From positions 1-64,000 of the forward strand of contig JAFTNV010000041.1 in NCBI GenBank assembly GCA_017451685.1: DNA of 64,000 nucleotides. The letters run 5' to 3'. Shown piece after piece: positions 52,474 through 61,695 of the stretch. Origin of the DNA: Alistipes sp. (GTDB lineage Bacteria > Bacteroidota > Bacteroidia > Bacteroidales > Rikenellaceae). The stretch's first letter is position 1; the number at the start of each line of letters is the position of its first letter. A program made the translations under genes and the position numbers. The notes beneath the pieces are model-generated. The model ran no database searches and was not told the origin of the DNA. It saw only the letters and a program-made list of their open reading frames with translations.

Positions 52474-53976
52474 CTATCCGCAGTGGAAGTACTTCTCTAC
52501 GAGGGCGAGCATCTGTGCGCGGTCGTTGCCTATATCCTCACGCAACGTGCGGTCGTTGTACGCGCGTAGCATATTGATGATGCCGTCAATCATCGCGGGG
52601 CTAAAGACGCCGCGTGCCTCGAAAATCGCTCTCTGGCGCTCCAGACAGTCGGCCGAGGCGGCACAACTATCGGGTAACTGTGCCAACACCTTGAGCTTGT
52701 CGGCATTCTCCCTCTTGTGGATGTTCACGTTTACGTATGTGCGCTCGGCAATATCTAAGGCATCGTCGAGCTCGAAGCCGTAGCGACATGCCACGACGAG
52801 GCCGGCGATAAGCTCGTATACATCTGCCGAGCCGTCGGGTGAGCGCATCTCTACGGTCTGCTTCTGCGATGTGTCGTAGTTGTGAGCCTTCTCCAAGGGG
52901 TTGGCTATCTGACACATGTCGCTCTTTGCCGTCCAGCCTAAAGGTACACGCACGAGCACCGAGCGGTTGCGGTCGCCCCAGCATACGTTCGTTGGCGCCT
53001 CCTGATGTGGCACAAGGCGGAAGTACGACGTGGGGTTGGTGTTGCCGAAGGCGGTGATTGAGGGAGCAAGCTCCATCATGCCGGCAATGGCACGACGCGC
53101 TGTTGCGGATAGTACGCCACCGTCGAGCATCATATTCTTGCCATCCTTGACGATGCGCATGTGTATGTGGAGGCCCGAGCCCGCCTTACCTGCCGTAATC
53201 TTCGGTGCGAAGGTTATGTCGAAGCCGTAGCGGTATGCGAGGTTACGTATTATCCACTTGGCGATGACGAGCTGGTCGGCAGCATCGGCCGCCGCCACGG
53301 GGAGGAACTCTATCTCGTTCTGCTCGTACACGCGGCCGTCGATGGTGAAGTTACCCACCTCCGAGTGACCATACTTTATCTGTCCTCCCGCCTGTGCGAT
53401 GTATGCCATGCACTCGGTGCGGAACTCGTTGAACTTGGCGTAGGGTGCCGACTCGTGGTATCCCTTCTGGTCGGTTGCGGGGAATAGACCCTCGTCGGGC
53501 GCTATTACGTAGTACTCCAACTCGCCCATGGCCTCGAAGTCCATGCCCGTGACCTCGCGGAAGGCGTTTAGTGCCTTCAGAAGAGTGTAGCGCGGTGCTG
53601 AGGCCAACGGCTCGCCATCCTTGTTGAAGAAGGAGCATAGCATCGTGATTGTTGGTATCTCGGCAAAGGGGTCGTGGAAGGCTGTGCTGAAGCGTGGCAC
53701 GACATAGAGGTCGCTGCTCCCCGCCTCGATAAAGCTGAAGAGGCTCGAGCCATCGACACGCTCACCGCAGGTGAGGATGGTATCTAAATAGTCGGCATTG
53801 TTGATAACAAAGTTGAGGGTCTTAAGACGACCATCACCCGCGGGGTACATGAAGTTGACCATGCGTATATCGTTCTTGGTGATATACTCTACAATATCGG
53901 CCTTGGTGAACTCCTTTGCGGGCTTGCCCAAGAAGCTAACGAGCTTGTTGGGGTTAAGTGCTAACTCTCGATTCAT
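52474..53976 (-). CDS. glnA: Glutamine synthetase
   Basis: A 500-residue glutamine synthetase. The beta-grasp N-terminus (MVNFMYPAGDGRLKTLNF) and the catalytic metal residues EAMGELEYYV, GHSEVG, EQNEIEFLP and GSGLHIHMRI are present. The binding loop GNTNPTSYFRLVP and the adenine-site NRSVLVRVPL are also clear. It makes glutamine from glutamate, ammonia and ATP. It has an unusual interior compared with classic GlnA and may be a family variant. A -7 box lies at 54014-54007. Confidence 0.88.
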   Translation of the reverse strand: MNRELALNPNKLVSFLGKPAKEFTKADIVEYITKNDIRMVNFMYPAGDGRLKTLNFVINNADYLDTILTCGERVDGSSLFSFIEAGSSDLYVVPRFSTAFHDPFAEIPTITMLCSFFNKDGEPLASAPRYTLLKALNAFREVTGMDFEAMGELEYYVIAPDEGLFPATDQKGYHESAPYAKFNEFRTECMAYIAQAGGQIKYGHSEVGNFTIDGRVYEQNEIEFLPVAAADAADQLVIAKWIIRNLAYRYGFDITFAPKITAGKAGSGLHIHMRIVKDGKNMMLDGGVLSATARRAIAGMMELAPSITAFGNTNPTSYFRLVPHQEAPTNVCWGDRNRSVLVRVPLGWTAKSDMCQIANPLEKAHNYDTSQKQTVEMRSPDGSADVYELIAGLVVACRYGFELDDALDIAERTYVNVNIHKRENADKLKVLAQLPDSCAASADCLERQRAIFEARGVFSPAMIDGIINMLRAYNDRTLREDIGNDRAQMLALVEKYFHCG

Positions 53977-54006
53977 AGTCGTAGCGTTTTATATGAAAGA
54001 TTTTAG

Positions 54007-54014
54007 CAAAGTTA
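54007..54014 (-). promoter_or_regulatory. -7 box for glnA-dprA-tatD
   Basis: The minus strand reads TAACTTTG, 31 bp before the start. Confidence 0.5.
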
Positions 54015-54075
54015 CGAAAAAAAATTATAAACCCCAAATTTCTGACGATAAAGGGTGCCGTGTGCTACACTCGAC

Positions 54076-54128
54076 AAAAATGCCACCAATGGGTAGTACT
54101 TGACGTACCTCCCAATGGTGGCATTTTT
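54076..54128 (-). terminator. EF-G2 terminator
   Basis: A 13-bp stem (54076-54088 with 54116-54128) with inner ATGGG/CCCAA pairing. On the minus strand it ends in a five-T run. It separates EF-G2 from the glutamine synthetase promoter. Confidence 0.75.
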
Positions 54129-54164
54129 TGTTAGGGGCCGCAATCGACCCCTTATCACAAGAAA

Positions 54165-56318
54165 CTAATCTTCGTCGGTGTCGGTGTACTCCTTCAACAA
54201 CTTCTCCTGAACATCGGCGGGCACCTGCTCGTACGATGCGAACTGCATGGTGTACGTCGCTGCTCCCGATGTCAACGACGACAACGATGTAGAGTAGCGG
54301 TACAACTCTGCCAAAGGCACACGTGCGTTGAGGCGGTCGAAGCCCTTATCCGACTCCATGCCCATAATCATGGCACGGCGGTTCTGGAGGTCGCTCATCA
54401 CGGCACCCATATACTCACTCGGTGTGAGAACCTCGACATTGTAGATAGGCTCCATAATCTTGGGGCCAGCGTTGCGGAAGGCCTCCTTGAAGGCGTTACG
54501 GCCGGCAAGCTTAAACGAGAGCTCGTTCGAGTCTACCGGGTGCATCTTACCGTAGTAGATGGTAACGCGGATGTCGCGGGCGTAAGAACCTGTCAACGGG
54601 CCCTCGTCCATCTTCTCCATGATACCCTTCAAGATTGCGGGCATGAAGCGAGCGTCGATAGCACCACCAACGATAGAGTTGTAGTACTGGAGCTTACCAC
54701 CCCATGGGAGGTCGTACTCCTCCTTACCCTTCACGCTCACGGCAATCTCCTGGCCGTTAACCTTATACTTCGTAGGCTCGGGCATGCCGTCGTAGTAGGG
54801 CTCGATGACCATGTGAACCTCACCAAACTGACCCGAACCACCCGACTGCTTCTTGTGGCGGTAGTCGGCCTGAGCTACCTTGGTGATTGTCTCACGATAT
54901 GGAATCTTCGGTGCGAAGTACTCGATCTCCATCTTGTTCTCGGCCGAAAGACGCTGCTTGAGGATGTTGAGGTGGTGCTCACCCTGACCCTGGATGATTG
55001 TCTGCTTGAGCTCCTTAGAGTACTCAACGAGGATTGTGGGATCCTCATACTTAGCGTCATTCAAGAGCTTGCCGAGCTTCTCCTCGTCGCTCTGCTCCTT
55101 AGCCTTCACGGCAGCACGGTAGCGAGGCTCGGGGAAGACGATAGGCTCAACAGCCACGGGCGTTGCGGGTGCTGCGAGGGTGTCGTTTGTGCGTGTGCCC
55201 TTGAGCTTCACGGTGCAGCCGATGTCACCTGCCGAGAGCTCCGTAACCTTCACACGGTTCTTACCTGCCACGGCGAAGAGCTGCGAGAGCTTCTCCTTGT
55301 TACCCGTGCGGGCGTTCACGAGCTCCATACCCTCGGTCACCTTACCACGTACCACGCGGAAGTAGGTAATCTCACCGATATGCTGCTCTATCTGGCTCTT
55401 GAATACGAATGCTACAGTGGGCTCCTCGGCATTTGCCAAGAGCTCCTCGCCCTCGGTAGAGAGGAATGCGGGCGCCTTCAACGGGCCCGGAGCCACGTTG
55501 ATGATGAACTCCATGAGGCGCTTAGTACCGATGTCGCGCTTGCCCGAAGCACAGAAGATGGGCATGATGTCGCGCTTCGATACGCCGAGCTTCAAGCCCG
55601 AGCGGATGTCGTCCTGCGTGAGTGAGCCCTTCTCGAAGTAGAGCTCCATGAGAGCGTCGTCGTATACGGCAGCAGCCTCAGCAAGCTCCTGGTTGAGCTC
55701 GTTGGCACGCTCCATCTCGCTCTCGGGAATGGGGTGCTCCTCGCGCTTACCATTCTCGTCGACGAACTTATACATCTTCATCATCAACACGTCGATGAAC
55801 GAGTCGAAGCCGGCACCCTGGTTTACGGGGTACTGAACGATGACGGGCTTAACCGATGAGTTGGCACGGATGCCCTCAACCGTAGCGTCGAAGTTGGCCT
55901 TGTCGCCGTCGAGCTGGTTAACAACACCGATAAGGGGCTTGTTGAGGATGCGGGCGTAGCGCGACTGAAGCTCCGAGCCTACCTCCCAGCCATTCTGTGC
56001 GTTGAGCACCATGACACCCACGTCGCCTACCTTGAAGGCCGAGAACAACGAGCCACAGAAGTCGTCCGAACCCGGGCAGTCGATGATGTTGAGCTTGCGG
56101 TCCATGAACTCCGTGAAGAGGGTCGTAGAGTATATCGAGCGCTTGTATTCGTGCTCAATATCAGTGTTGTCCGAGATTGTATTGTTATTCTCGATACTAC
56201 CCCTGCGATCAATAACCTTACCCTCGAAAGCCATTGCCTCTGCAAGGGTAGTTTTTCCGGCGCCGGGCGCACCAATAAGAACGATGTTCTTAATCTCTTT
56301 TGCTGAATAGTTTTTCAT
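54165..56318 (-). CDS. fusA2: EF-G paralog (EF-G2), switch-II histidine missing
   Basis: A 717-residue five-domain EF-G. G1 is GAPGAGKT (16-23) and G4 is NQLD (134-137). G3 is DCPGSDDF (80-87), in place of the DTPGHVDF of ordinary EF-G, so the catalytic histidine is serine (S84). The same DCPGSDDF occurs in the Bacteroides thetaiotaomicron EF-G2, reported to promote translocation without GTP hydrolysis and to matter in starvation. The same behaviour is expected here but untested. A full promoter lies at 56416-56446. The canonical fusA is presumably elsewhere. Confidence 0.93.
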   Translation of the reverse strand: MKNYSAKEIKNIVLIGAPGAGKTTLAEAMAFEGKVIDRRGSIENNNTISDNTDIEHEYKRSIYSTTLFTEFMDRKLNIIDCPGSDDFCGSLFSAFKVGDVGVMVLNAQNGWEVGSELQSRYARILNKPLIGVVNQLDGDKANFDATVEGIRANSSVKPVIVQYPVNQGAGFDSFIDVLMMKMYKFVDENGKREEHPIPESEMERANELNQELAEAAAVYDDALMELYFEKGSLTQDDIRSGLKLGVSKRDIMPIFCASGKRDIGTKRLMEFIINVAPGPLKAPAFLSTEGEELLANAEEPTVAFVFKSQIEQHIGEITYFRVVRGKVTEGMELVNARTGNKEKLSQLFAVAGKNRVKVTELSAGDIGCTVKLKGTRTNDTLAAPATPVAVEPIVFPEPRYRAAVKAKEQSDEEKLGKLLNDAKYEDPTILVEYSKELKQTIIQGQGEHHLNILKQRLSAENKMEIEYFAPKIPYRETITKVAQADYRHKKQSGGSGQFGEVHMVIEPYYDGMPEPTKYKVNGQEIAVSVKGKEEYDLPWGGKLQYYNSIVGGAIDARFMPAILKGIMEKMDEGPLTGSYARDIRVTIYYGKMHPVDSNELSFKLAGRNAFKEAFRNAGPKIMEPIYNVEVLTPSEYMGAVMSDLQNRRAMIMGMESDKGFDRLNARVPLAELYRYSTSLSSLTSGAATYTMQFASYEQVPADVQEKLLKEYTDTDED

Positions 56319-56415
56319 AGTATATTAGTTTTTTAGGTTTTTTTCTCCTCCAAACAGCCCACGTATTTCCCCTCCTCTATTTAGGCCCTCGGGGCTTAAT
56401 GGCCTTTGCGGATTA

Positions 56416-56446
56416 TAAAGTTAAATACTTTTTTTTAATCTGCAAA
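56416..56446 (-). promoter_or_regulatory. Promoter of EF-G2
   Basis: On the minus strand: TTTG (56446-56443), a 19-bp spacer, then TAACTTTA (56423-56416). Spacing is exact and only the last base departs from consensus. Confidence 0.65.
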
Positions 56447-56554
56447 ATATTAAATCAAGAAAGTGCATAATTCAACCTTTTTTTGGCTTTTTATGCCGCC
56501 ATTATGCTTTGCGTATGCACATTTTTGTTTGGGCGGACGAAGGCCCACCGCGAC

Positions 56555-56579
56555 AAAAAAGCCCTCCTTGTGGAGAGCT
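56555..56579 (-). terminator. MATE gene terminator
   Basis: An 8-bp stem (56560-56567 with 56572-56579, one wobble pair) has a 4-base loop. On the minus strand it is followed by six T residues. Confidence 0.75.
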
Positions 56580-56646
56580 GGTTAATGGTATAAATGTATT
56601 CTTTTTGATGCGGGTGGAATCTCTATACCTATATTTATATATAGGG

Positions 56647-58098
56647 TTAATGGTTGAAGCGTAGGTCGTGCTCCATGCGTCGCAGCTTGCGCACTTGGAA
56701 GTAGAGGAGCGTGCCCGCTACGATGACAGAGAGCAGATCGGCAATGGGCATCGACACCCAAGCACCCACGGCGCCATATCGAGGTGTGAGTGTGAGCAAC
56801 AACGGCAAGAGGAACAGCAGTTGGCGTGTTGTCGAGAGGAACATAGCCAGTGGCGCACGGCCGATATATTGGAAGAAGCTGCCGGCGACAATCTGGAAGC
56901 CCACGAGCGGGAATACCATCATCGCGATGCCGAGGCCCTGGGCTACGACATCGACCATCGCTTGGTCGGCGACACCATTCTTTGTGTCGACAAATGCTGC
57001 GGCAACCTCCGTGGGGAAGAGGATGCCGATAACGAAGGCGAGGGTTGTCACGCACGAAGCGGCTATGATTGTGTACTTGAGCACCGTGATAACACGGCCG
57101 TACTGCTTCGCGCCGTAGTTATATCCCACGATGGGCTGCATGCCCTGATTGAAGCCCTGACCCACCATGATAAAGAGGAGTATCACGCGGTTCATGATGC
57201 CGTAGGCGCCAACATATACATCGCCCACATTGCCATCGAAGGTTGCCGCCGAGACCACGTCGAACTCCCCCGTGCCACCATAGCGTAGGAGCGCCGTGTT
57301 CATAAAGCGCGTGACGAGCGAGGCGCAGACGTTCAACAGAAACGGCGCCATGCCGATAGATATGATAGCCTTGATAATAGGGCCCTTGAAACGCAGGCTA
57401 CGACCCCTGAAGCGCAGGAAGCTACGCTTCGAGGTGTAGTGGTGTATTTGCACGCTGAGGGCTATGGTCTGGGCTATGACCGTAGCCAATGCCGAGCCCT
57501 CGATGCCCCAGCCGAAGCCGAAGATGAAGAGGGGGTTGAGCACCGTACACAGGGCCATCGACAGGAGCATGATATACATCGCCTTGCGCGGGTAGCCCGA
57601 GGCGCGCAGCTGCTCGTTGAGGCCGAGGTATAGGTGCGTGATGATGTTACCAAACATGATTATGCGCATAAACCTACGCGCATAGTCCAGCGTCTCGGCA
57701 CTCGCCTCGCCACCCGAGAAGAATAGAAGAATGGGGTCGAGGAAGAATAGGAAGATGAGCATGATGCTCACGCCAAGTGTGAGGTTGAGCAATACGGCAT
57801 TGCCGAGGATGTCCTCCGCAGCGCGTTTGTTACCCTCACCGAGGCGTATAGATATGCGCGCAGCAGCACCCACGCCCACCATGGCGCCAAAGGCCGAGGC
57901 TATGTTCATTATCGGAAGCGTCACGGCCATGCCCGCGATGGCGGCACCACCCACGCCGTGGCCGATGAATATGCTGTCGATGATGTGGTATAGCGACGAG
58001 GAGGCCATGGCGATGATGGCCGGTATGGAGTACCGCGCCAGGAGCTTGCCGAGCGAGTCGGTGCCAAGCGATATGGTATTGTTCTGCACTGCTGCCAT
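56647..58098 (-). CDS. MATE-family multidrug efflux protein
   Basis: A 483-residue protein with 12 predicted helices in two homologous halves. MATE signatures include LLARYSIPAIIAMASSSLYHIIDSIFIGHGVG at the start and GQGFNQGMQPIVGYNYGAKQYGRV in the second half. It exports drugs or toxic organics against Na+ or H+. It follows the phosphopantetheinyl transferase gene by 24 bp. Confidence 0.93.
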   Translation of the reverse strand: MAAVQNNTISLGTDSLGKLLARYSIPAIIAMASSSLYHIIDSIFIGHGVGGAAIAGMAVTLPIMNIASAFGAMVGVGAAARISIRLGEGNKRAAEDILGNAVLLNLTLGVSIMLIFLFFLDPILLFFSGGEASAETLDYARRFMRIIMFGNIITHLYLGLNEQLRASGYPRKAMYIMLLSMALCTVLNPLFIFGFGWGIEGSALATVIAQTIALSVQIHHYTSKRSFLRFRGRSLRFKGPIIKAIISIGMAPFLLNVCASLVTRFMNTALLRYGGTGEFDVVSAATFDGNVGDVYVGAYGIMNRVILLFIMVGQGFNQGMQPIVGYNYGAKQYGRVITVLKYTIIAASCVTTLAFVIGILFPTEVAAAFVDTKNGVADQAMVDVVAQGLGIAMMVFPLVGFQIVAGSFFQYIGRAPLAMFLSTTRQLLFLLPLLLTLTPRYGAVGAWVSMPIADLLSVIVAGTLLYFQVRKLRRMEHDLRFNH

Positions 58099-58122
58099 GC
58101 TCTGTTGTGGTCTGCAAAATTA

Positions 58123-58704
58123 CTAATTGTCGGTAAACTGCGCAACGGCAACGACCATGTTATCCTCGGTTGTAGATATATCGACCAAAGCCGTGGCCTC
58201 ATTGCCTAATAGTGCCGTGATGCTATGGCTGTCACGGTCAAAGGTGGTTAGGCGTATGTCGTCGCGTAGGTCTATGCCGCGGTGGCCATATAGTTTGTAT
58301 AGCGCCTCCTTTGCTGTCCATGCCATTGCCGGCCAGAGGGCATCGCTGCTGAGGGCTAACTCATCGTCGCTCATATATCGCGCCTTTGCGCGCTCGAAGT
58401 TACGCTCCGACGATTCTATGTCGATGCCTACGCTCCTATCGGCTATCGCCACAGCGACATAGCCACCACCGTGTGCCACGCTTATGTGGGTGTGGGGGCT
58501 GTCTACTATCGGTGCCCCCACAGCGTTGTAGTCGATGATAACGTCGCCACGGAGTTCGCGGCGCACGATACGTCGCCATGCGAGGTGCTCGCCACGGCGG
58601 CGCTCATTCTGAAAGCGCGAGGCTGAGGCTACATCCGCAGCCGTGATAAGCGCATCGCAGCATGCGTACACCGGTGGTATGGGCTCGATGAAGAGTTTAA
58701 CCAT
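58123..58704 (-). CDS. 4'-phosphopantetheinyl transferase
   Basis: A 193-residue Sfp/AcpT-type protein. Magnesium and CoA motifs are GIDIE (93-97) and WTAKEALYK (129-137). It attaches phosphopantetheine to acyl or peptidyl carrier proteins. Its start overlaps the end of gldE by 8 bp. Confidence 0.92.
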   Translation of the reverse strand: MVKLFIEPIPPVYACCDALITAADVASASRFQNERRRGEHLAWRRIVRRELRGDVIIDYNAVGAPIVDSPHTHISVAHGGGYVAVAIADRSVGIDIESSERNFERAKARYMSDDELALSSDALWPAMAWTAKEALYKLYGHRGIDLRDDIRLTTFDRDSHSITALLGNEATALVDISTTEDNMVVAVAQFTDN

Positions 58705-59980
58705 CGACCTCGACCTTTATCTTATCCACCCTGCGGCCATCCATCGTGGCGATGAAGAACTTCACGCCATGCGACGACAGCTCGTCGCCACGACGTGGCA
58801 GGTCGCGCTTGAGCTCCATCATCAACCCCGCCAAGGTCTCGGCATGACCCTCAACATCGCTGAAGGCATCCTCCTCGTAGCCTATGGCGCGCACAAACTC
58901 ACCAATGTGTATCTTGGCATCGAAGATGTAGGTGCGCTCGCCAATCTTCTCGTAGAGCTTATCCTCGTCGTCGTCGCTCTCGTCGGTAATCTCACCCACG
59001 ACCTCCTCGAGGATGTCCTCCAACGACACGAGGCCCTGCGTTGCGCCATACTCGTCGACGACGATGGCTATGTGTGTCTTCTTCTTCTGAAACTCCTTCA
59101 GCAGGTCGTCAATCATCATGTGCTCGGGCACGAAGTAGGGCTTGCGCAGCAGCGCCTGCCACTCGAAGTCGTTATCCTTGGCGATGTGGGGCAGTAGGTC
59201 TTTGACATACAACACACCGCGCACATCGTCGAGGTCGTCGCCATAGACGGGTATGCGCGAGTAGCCCGTCGTGACGATGGTGTCGCGTACCTCGTCGTAG
59301 CCGGCCGAGAACTCCAAGCCCGTGATGTCGACCCTCGAGTGCATAATCTCCACCACCTCGGTCTGCCCGAATGACACGATGCCCGAGAGCATCTTCTGCT
59401 CCTCCTCCGAGCCCGTCTCGGCGAGGTCTACGGCATCGGCAAGCTCCTCGATAGATATCTCGGCGCTCTTGGTTGCCAGGCGACTCACGCGACTCGATGT
59501 GCGTATCAGGATGAAGGCTAACGGGTATACCAACCAACGCAGAAACTTCAATGGCACCGAGAAGAAGGCAGCCATCTTCGCGGGGCGCGTCTGCGAAAAT
59601 ACCTTGGGCATAATCTCGCCAAAGAGCAAGAGCATGAATGTTATGACGATGGTATTGAAGATGAACTCCCATACGCCCGTGAAGATGAATATCTCGTCGA
59701 CCAGCTGCGTGGCGATGATTACCAGGCAGATGTTGATCATGTTGTTCACCACAAGTATCGTTGCTAACAGCCTGTCGGGGTTTGCCAACAATTCGAGCAC
59801 ACGATGTGCCGTGCTGTCGTTGCGCTCCTCGAAGCTCTCTATGTCGTTGCGCGTGAGCGAGAAGAAGGCTACCTCCGAGCCCGAGGCCATTGCCGAGAGC
59901 ATCAGGAGAACTACCGCGAGGGCACCGAGGCCTACCACCGTCCAGATGTCGATACTCGCATTTATCATTATTGCATCCAT
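58697..59980 (-). CDS. gldE: GldE-like CNNM/CBS-domain membrane protein
   Basis: A 427-residue protein. An N-terminal DUF21/CNNM membrane domain has the SGSEVAFFSLTRNDIE signature and helices to about 190. Two CBS domains follow (about 205-320), then a CorC/HlyC-type domain. It matches the gliding-associated GldE of Bacteroidetes, also found in non-gliding members, where its role (ion transport) is unclear. It lies 10 bp downstream of ftsZ. Confidence 0.9.
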   Translation of the reverse strand: MDAIMINASIDIWTVVGLGALAVVLLMLSAMASGSEVAFFSLTRNDIESFEERNDSTAHRVLELLANPDRLLATILVVNNMINICLVIIATQLVDEIFIFTGVWEFIFNTIVITFMLLLFGEIMPKVFSQTRPAKMAAFFSVPLKFLRWLVYPLAFILIRTSSRVSRLATKSAEISIEELADAVDLAETGSEEEQKMLSGIVSFGQTEVVEIMHSRVDITGLEFSAGYDEVRDTIVTTGYSRIPVYGDDLDDVRGVLYVKDLLPHIAKDNDFEWQALLRKPYFVPEHMMIDDLLKEFQKKKTHIAIVVDEYGATQGLVSLEDILEEVVGEITDESDDDEDKLYEKIGERTYIFDAKIHIGEFVRAIGYEEDAFSDVEGHAETLAGLMMELKRDLPRRGDELSSHGVKFFIATMDGRRVDKIKVEVDG

Positions 59981-59990
59981 CTGCCTGCGT

Positions 59991-61352
59991 TTAGAAGAGT
60001 GAACCTACTGTGTTGTTGTTTGTCGTCGTATCCTTATCCTCCTCTACGACCATGGCACGCTGGAAGATGGTGCGCGGGCGTGTCTCGTCGTCGGCCAAGA
60101 ACATCACATTCTGGCGCACGTATCCCGGGCTGCTCTTCTGCATCGTTATCTTGCGATACTTATCCTGCTGTGGCGTTATTGTCACCACTTCGCGGGGCTT
60201 CATTATGGGCACCTTCTTCTGTGGCTGCGGCTTTAGTGGCTCCTCCTTCTTGATGACATCCTCGAAGGGGCTGTCATCCTCGGGATTCTCGTACTCGACG
60301 TTGATATTGAGGTTCTTGCCGTCGGCAAAGCGCGTGGCCACGACCACAAGCTCCAACTCATCGTCGGCCAACGAGGGCTTTTCGCTGGCACCCCAGATGA
60401 TGTCGGCAGCGTGTATGTTACCATCCTCGTCTGTGTAGCTCGCATGCTTCTGTATGTACTCCATCGCCGTTGTCACATCATCCTGCGTGAGGAGGTCGAT
60501 GTTCGACACTGAGAAGCTTAGCAGGATCTCCTTTGCTCCCGATATGTGGTTGTCGTCCAGGAGCGACGAGGCAAGCGCACCCTCGGCCGCTTCCAGCGAG
60601 CGATTCTCGCCCACACCCCTCATCACCGACATGTGTGCGCGGCCACTGCCACGCATCACGCGCTCCACATCCGCGAAGTCGACGCGCACCAGCGCAAACG
60701 ACACGGTTATCAGCTCGGCGATACCCTTCGTCGCCATGCCGAGCACGTCGTCAGCCTTGCCGAAGGCCTCCTTCAGCGGCAGTTTGCCGTAGAGCTGGCG
60801 TAGGCGCTCGTTGTCTATTACGAGGAGGGAGTCTACCCACTTGTTCAACTCGCTTATGCCCTCCACGGCGCTGTTGTAGCGCCCGGGGCCCTCCATGCGG
60901 AAGGGCATCGTCACCACTGCCACGGTGAGGATGCCGAGCTCGTGTGCGAGCTTGGCAATCACGGGCGAGGCTCCCGTGCCGGTACCACCACCCATACCTG
61001 CGGCGATGAAGAGCATGCGTACGCCCGATGTCTCGAGGAGGCTGCGTAGCTGCTCCTCGCTCTCTATGGCATACTTACGACCCACGGCCGGGTCATTACC
61101 CGCGCCTATGCCCGGGCCTATCTGTATTTTGTTTGCTACGTTGCAGTTGTTTAGCGCCTGCTTATCGGTGTTACACACGACGAAGTTTACGCCCGTGATG
61201 TTCATCGTCTGCATGTGGTTCACGGCATTTCCGCCGGCACCACCTACGCCGATGACCATGATTATCGACTCGCTGTCGAACTGCATCGCAGAGAGGTTGT
61301 CACCCGCTATCGCCAGCGCCAACTCATCTGTTACTTTGTTGTTGTTATCCAT
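59991..61352 (-). CDS. ftsZ: Cell division protein FtsZ
   Basis: A 453-residue tubulin-like GTPase that forms the division ring. The N-terminal glycine loop is MVIGVGGAGGNAVNHM, the GTP signature is GGGTGTGASPVIA, and the T7 loop VDFADVERVM is present. A variable linker and a tail follow from about 320. The start at 61352 (MDNNNKVTDEL) is preferred; a GTG start at 61373 exists but lies inside the 64-bp repeat array. It is downstream of ftsA. Confidence 0.96.
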   Translation of the reverse strand: MDNNNKVTDELALAIAGDNLSAMQFDSESIIMVIGVGGAGGNAVNHMQTMNITGVNFVVCNTDKQALNNCNVANKIQIGPGIGAGNDPAVGRKYAIESEEQLRSLLETSGVRMLFIAAGMGGGTGTGASPVIAKLAHELGILTVAVVTMPFRMEGPGRYNSAVEGISELNKWVDSLLVIDNERLRQLYGKLPLKEAFGKADDVLGMATKGIAELITVSFALVRVDFADVERVMRGSGRAHMSVMRGVGENRSLEAAEGALASSLLDDNHISGAKEILLSFSVSNIDLLTQDDVTTAMEYIQKHASYTDEDGNIHAADIIWGASEKPSLADDELELVVVATRFADGKNLNINVEYENPEDDSPFEDVIKKEEPLKPQPQKKVPIMKPREVVTITPQQDKYRKITMQKSSPGYVRQNVMFLADDETRPRTIFQRAMVVEEDKDTTTNNNTVGSLF

Positions 61353-61366
61353 ATATGTGTTTTCAA

Positions 61367-61668
61367 AAATCACCGTTTAGTAGTGGTAGACAATTGGGAA
61401 GTACATCGTTAAAACTCTTCACCTTTCTATTAATCACCGTTTAGTAGCGGTAGACAATCGGGAAGTACATCGCCAAAGCTCTTCTCCTTTCCAATAATCA
61501 CCATTTGGTAGCGGTAGACAATCGGGAAGTACATCGTTAAAACTCTTCACCTTTCTATTAATCACCGTTTGGTAGCGGTAGGCAATCGGGAAGTACATCG
61601 CCAAAACTCTTCTCCTTTCCAATAATCACCATTTGGTAGCGGTAGACAATCGGGAAGTACATCGCCAT
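61367..61668. repeat. Five copies of a 64-bp tandem repeat between ftsA and ftsZ
   Basis: CACC anchors recur at 61371, 61435, 61499, 61563 and 61627, exactly 64 bp apart. Two variants alternate (GTTAAAACTCTTCACC and GCCAAARCTCTTCTCC), so the larger unit is 128 bp. The last copy is partial. On the minus strand each unit contains an ATGG and an AGGAGAAGAG purine run. The array lies immediately ahead of the ftsZ start. It is not CRISPR: the units are contiguous with no spacers. Confidence 0.92.
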
Positions 61669-61695
61669 TCCTTAGTGCCTTACCCTCCCCGTAGT

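Larger units (their letters stand above)
56319..56646. other. Intergenic region between EF-G2 and MATE genes
   Basis: It holds the EF-G2 promoter (56416-56446), an EF-G2 leader of about 95 nt, and the MATE terminator (56555-56579). Nothing else was recognised. Confidence 0.6.

Noticed and set aside
61353..61373. GTG start extending FtsZ by seven residues
   Set aside because: It lies inside the last repeat unit; the ATG at 61352 is a better start.
61371..61668. CRISPR-like array
   Set aside because: Units are contiguous at exactly 64 bp with no variable spacers.
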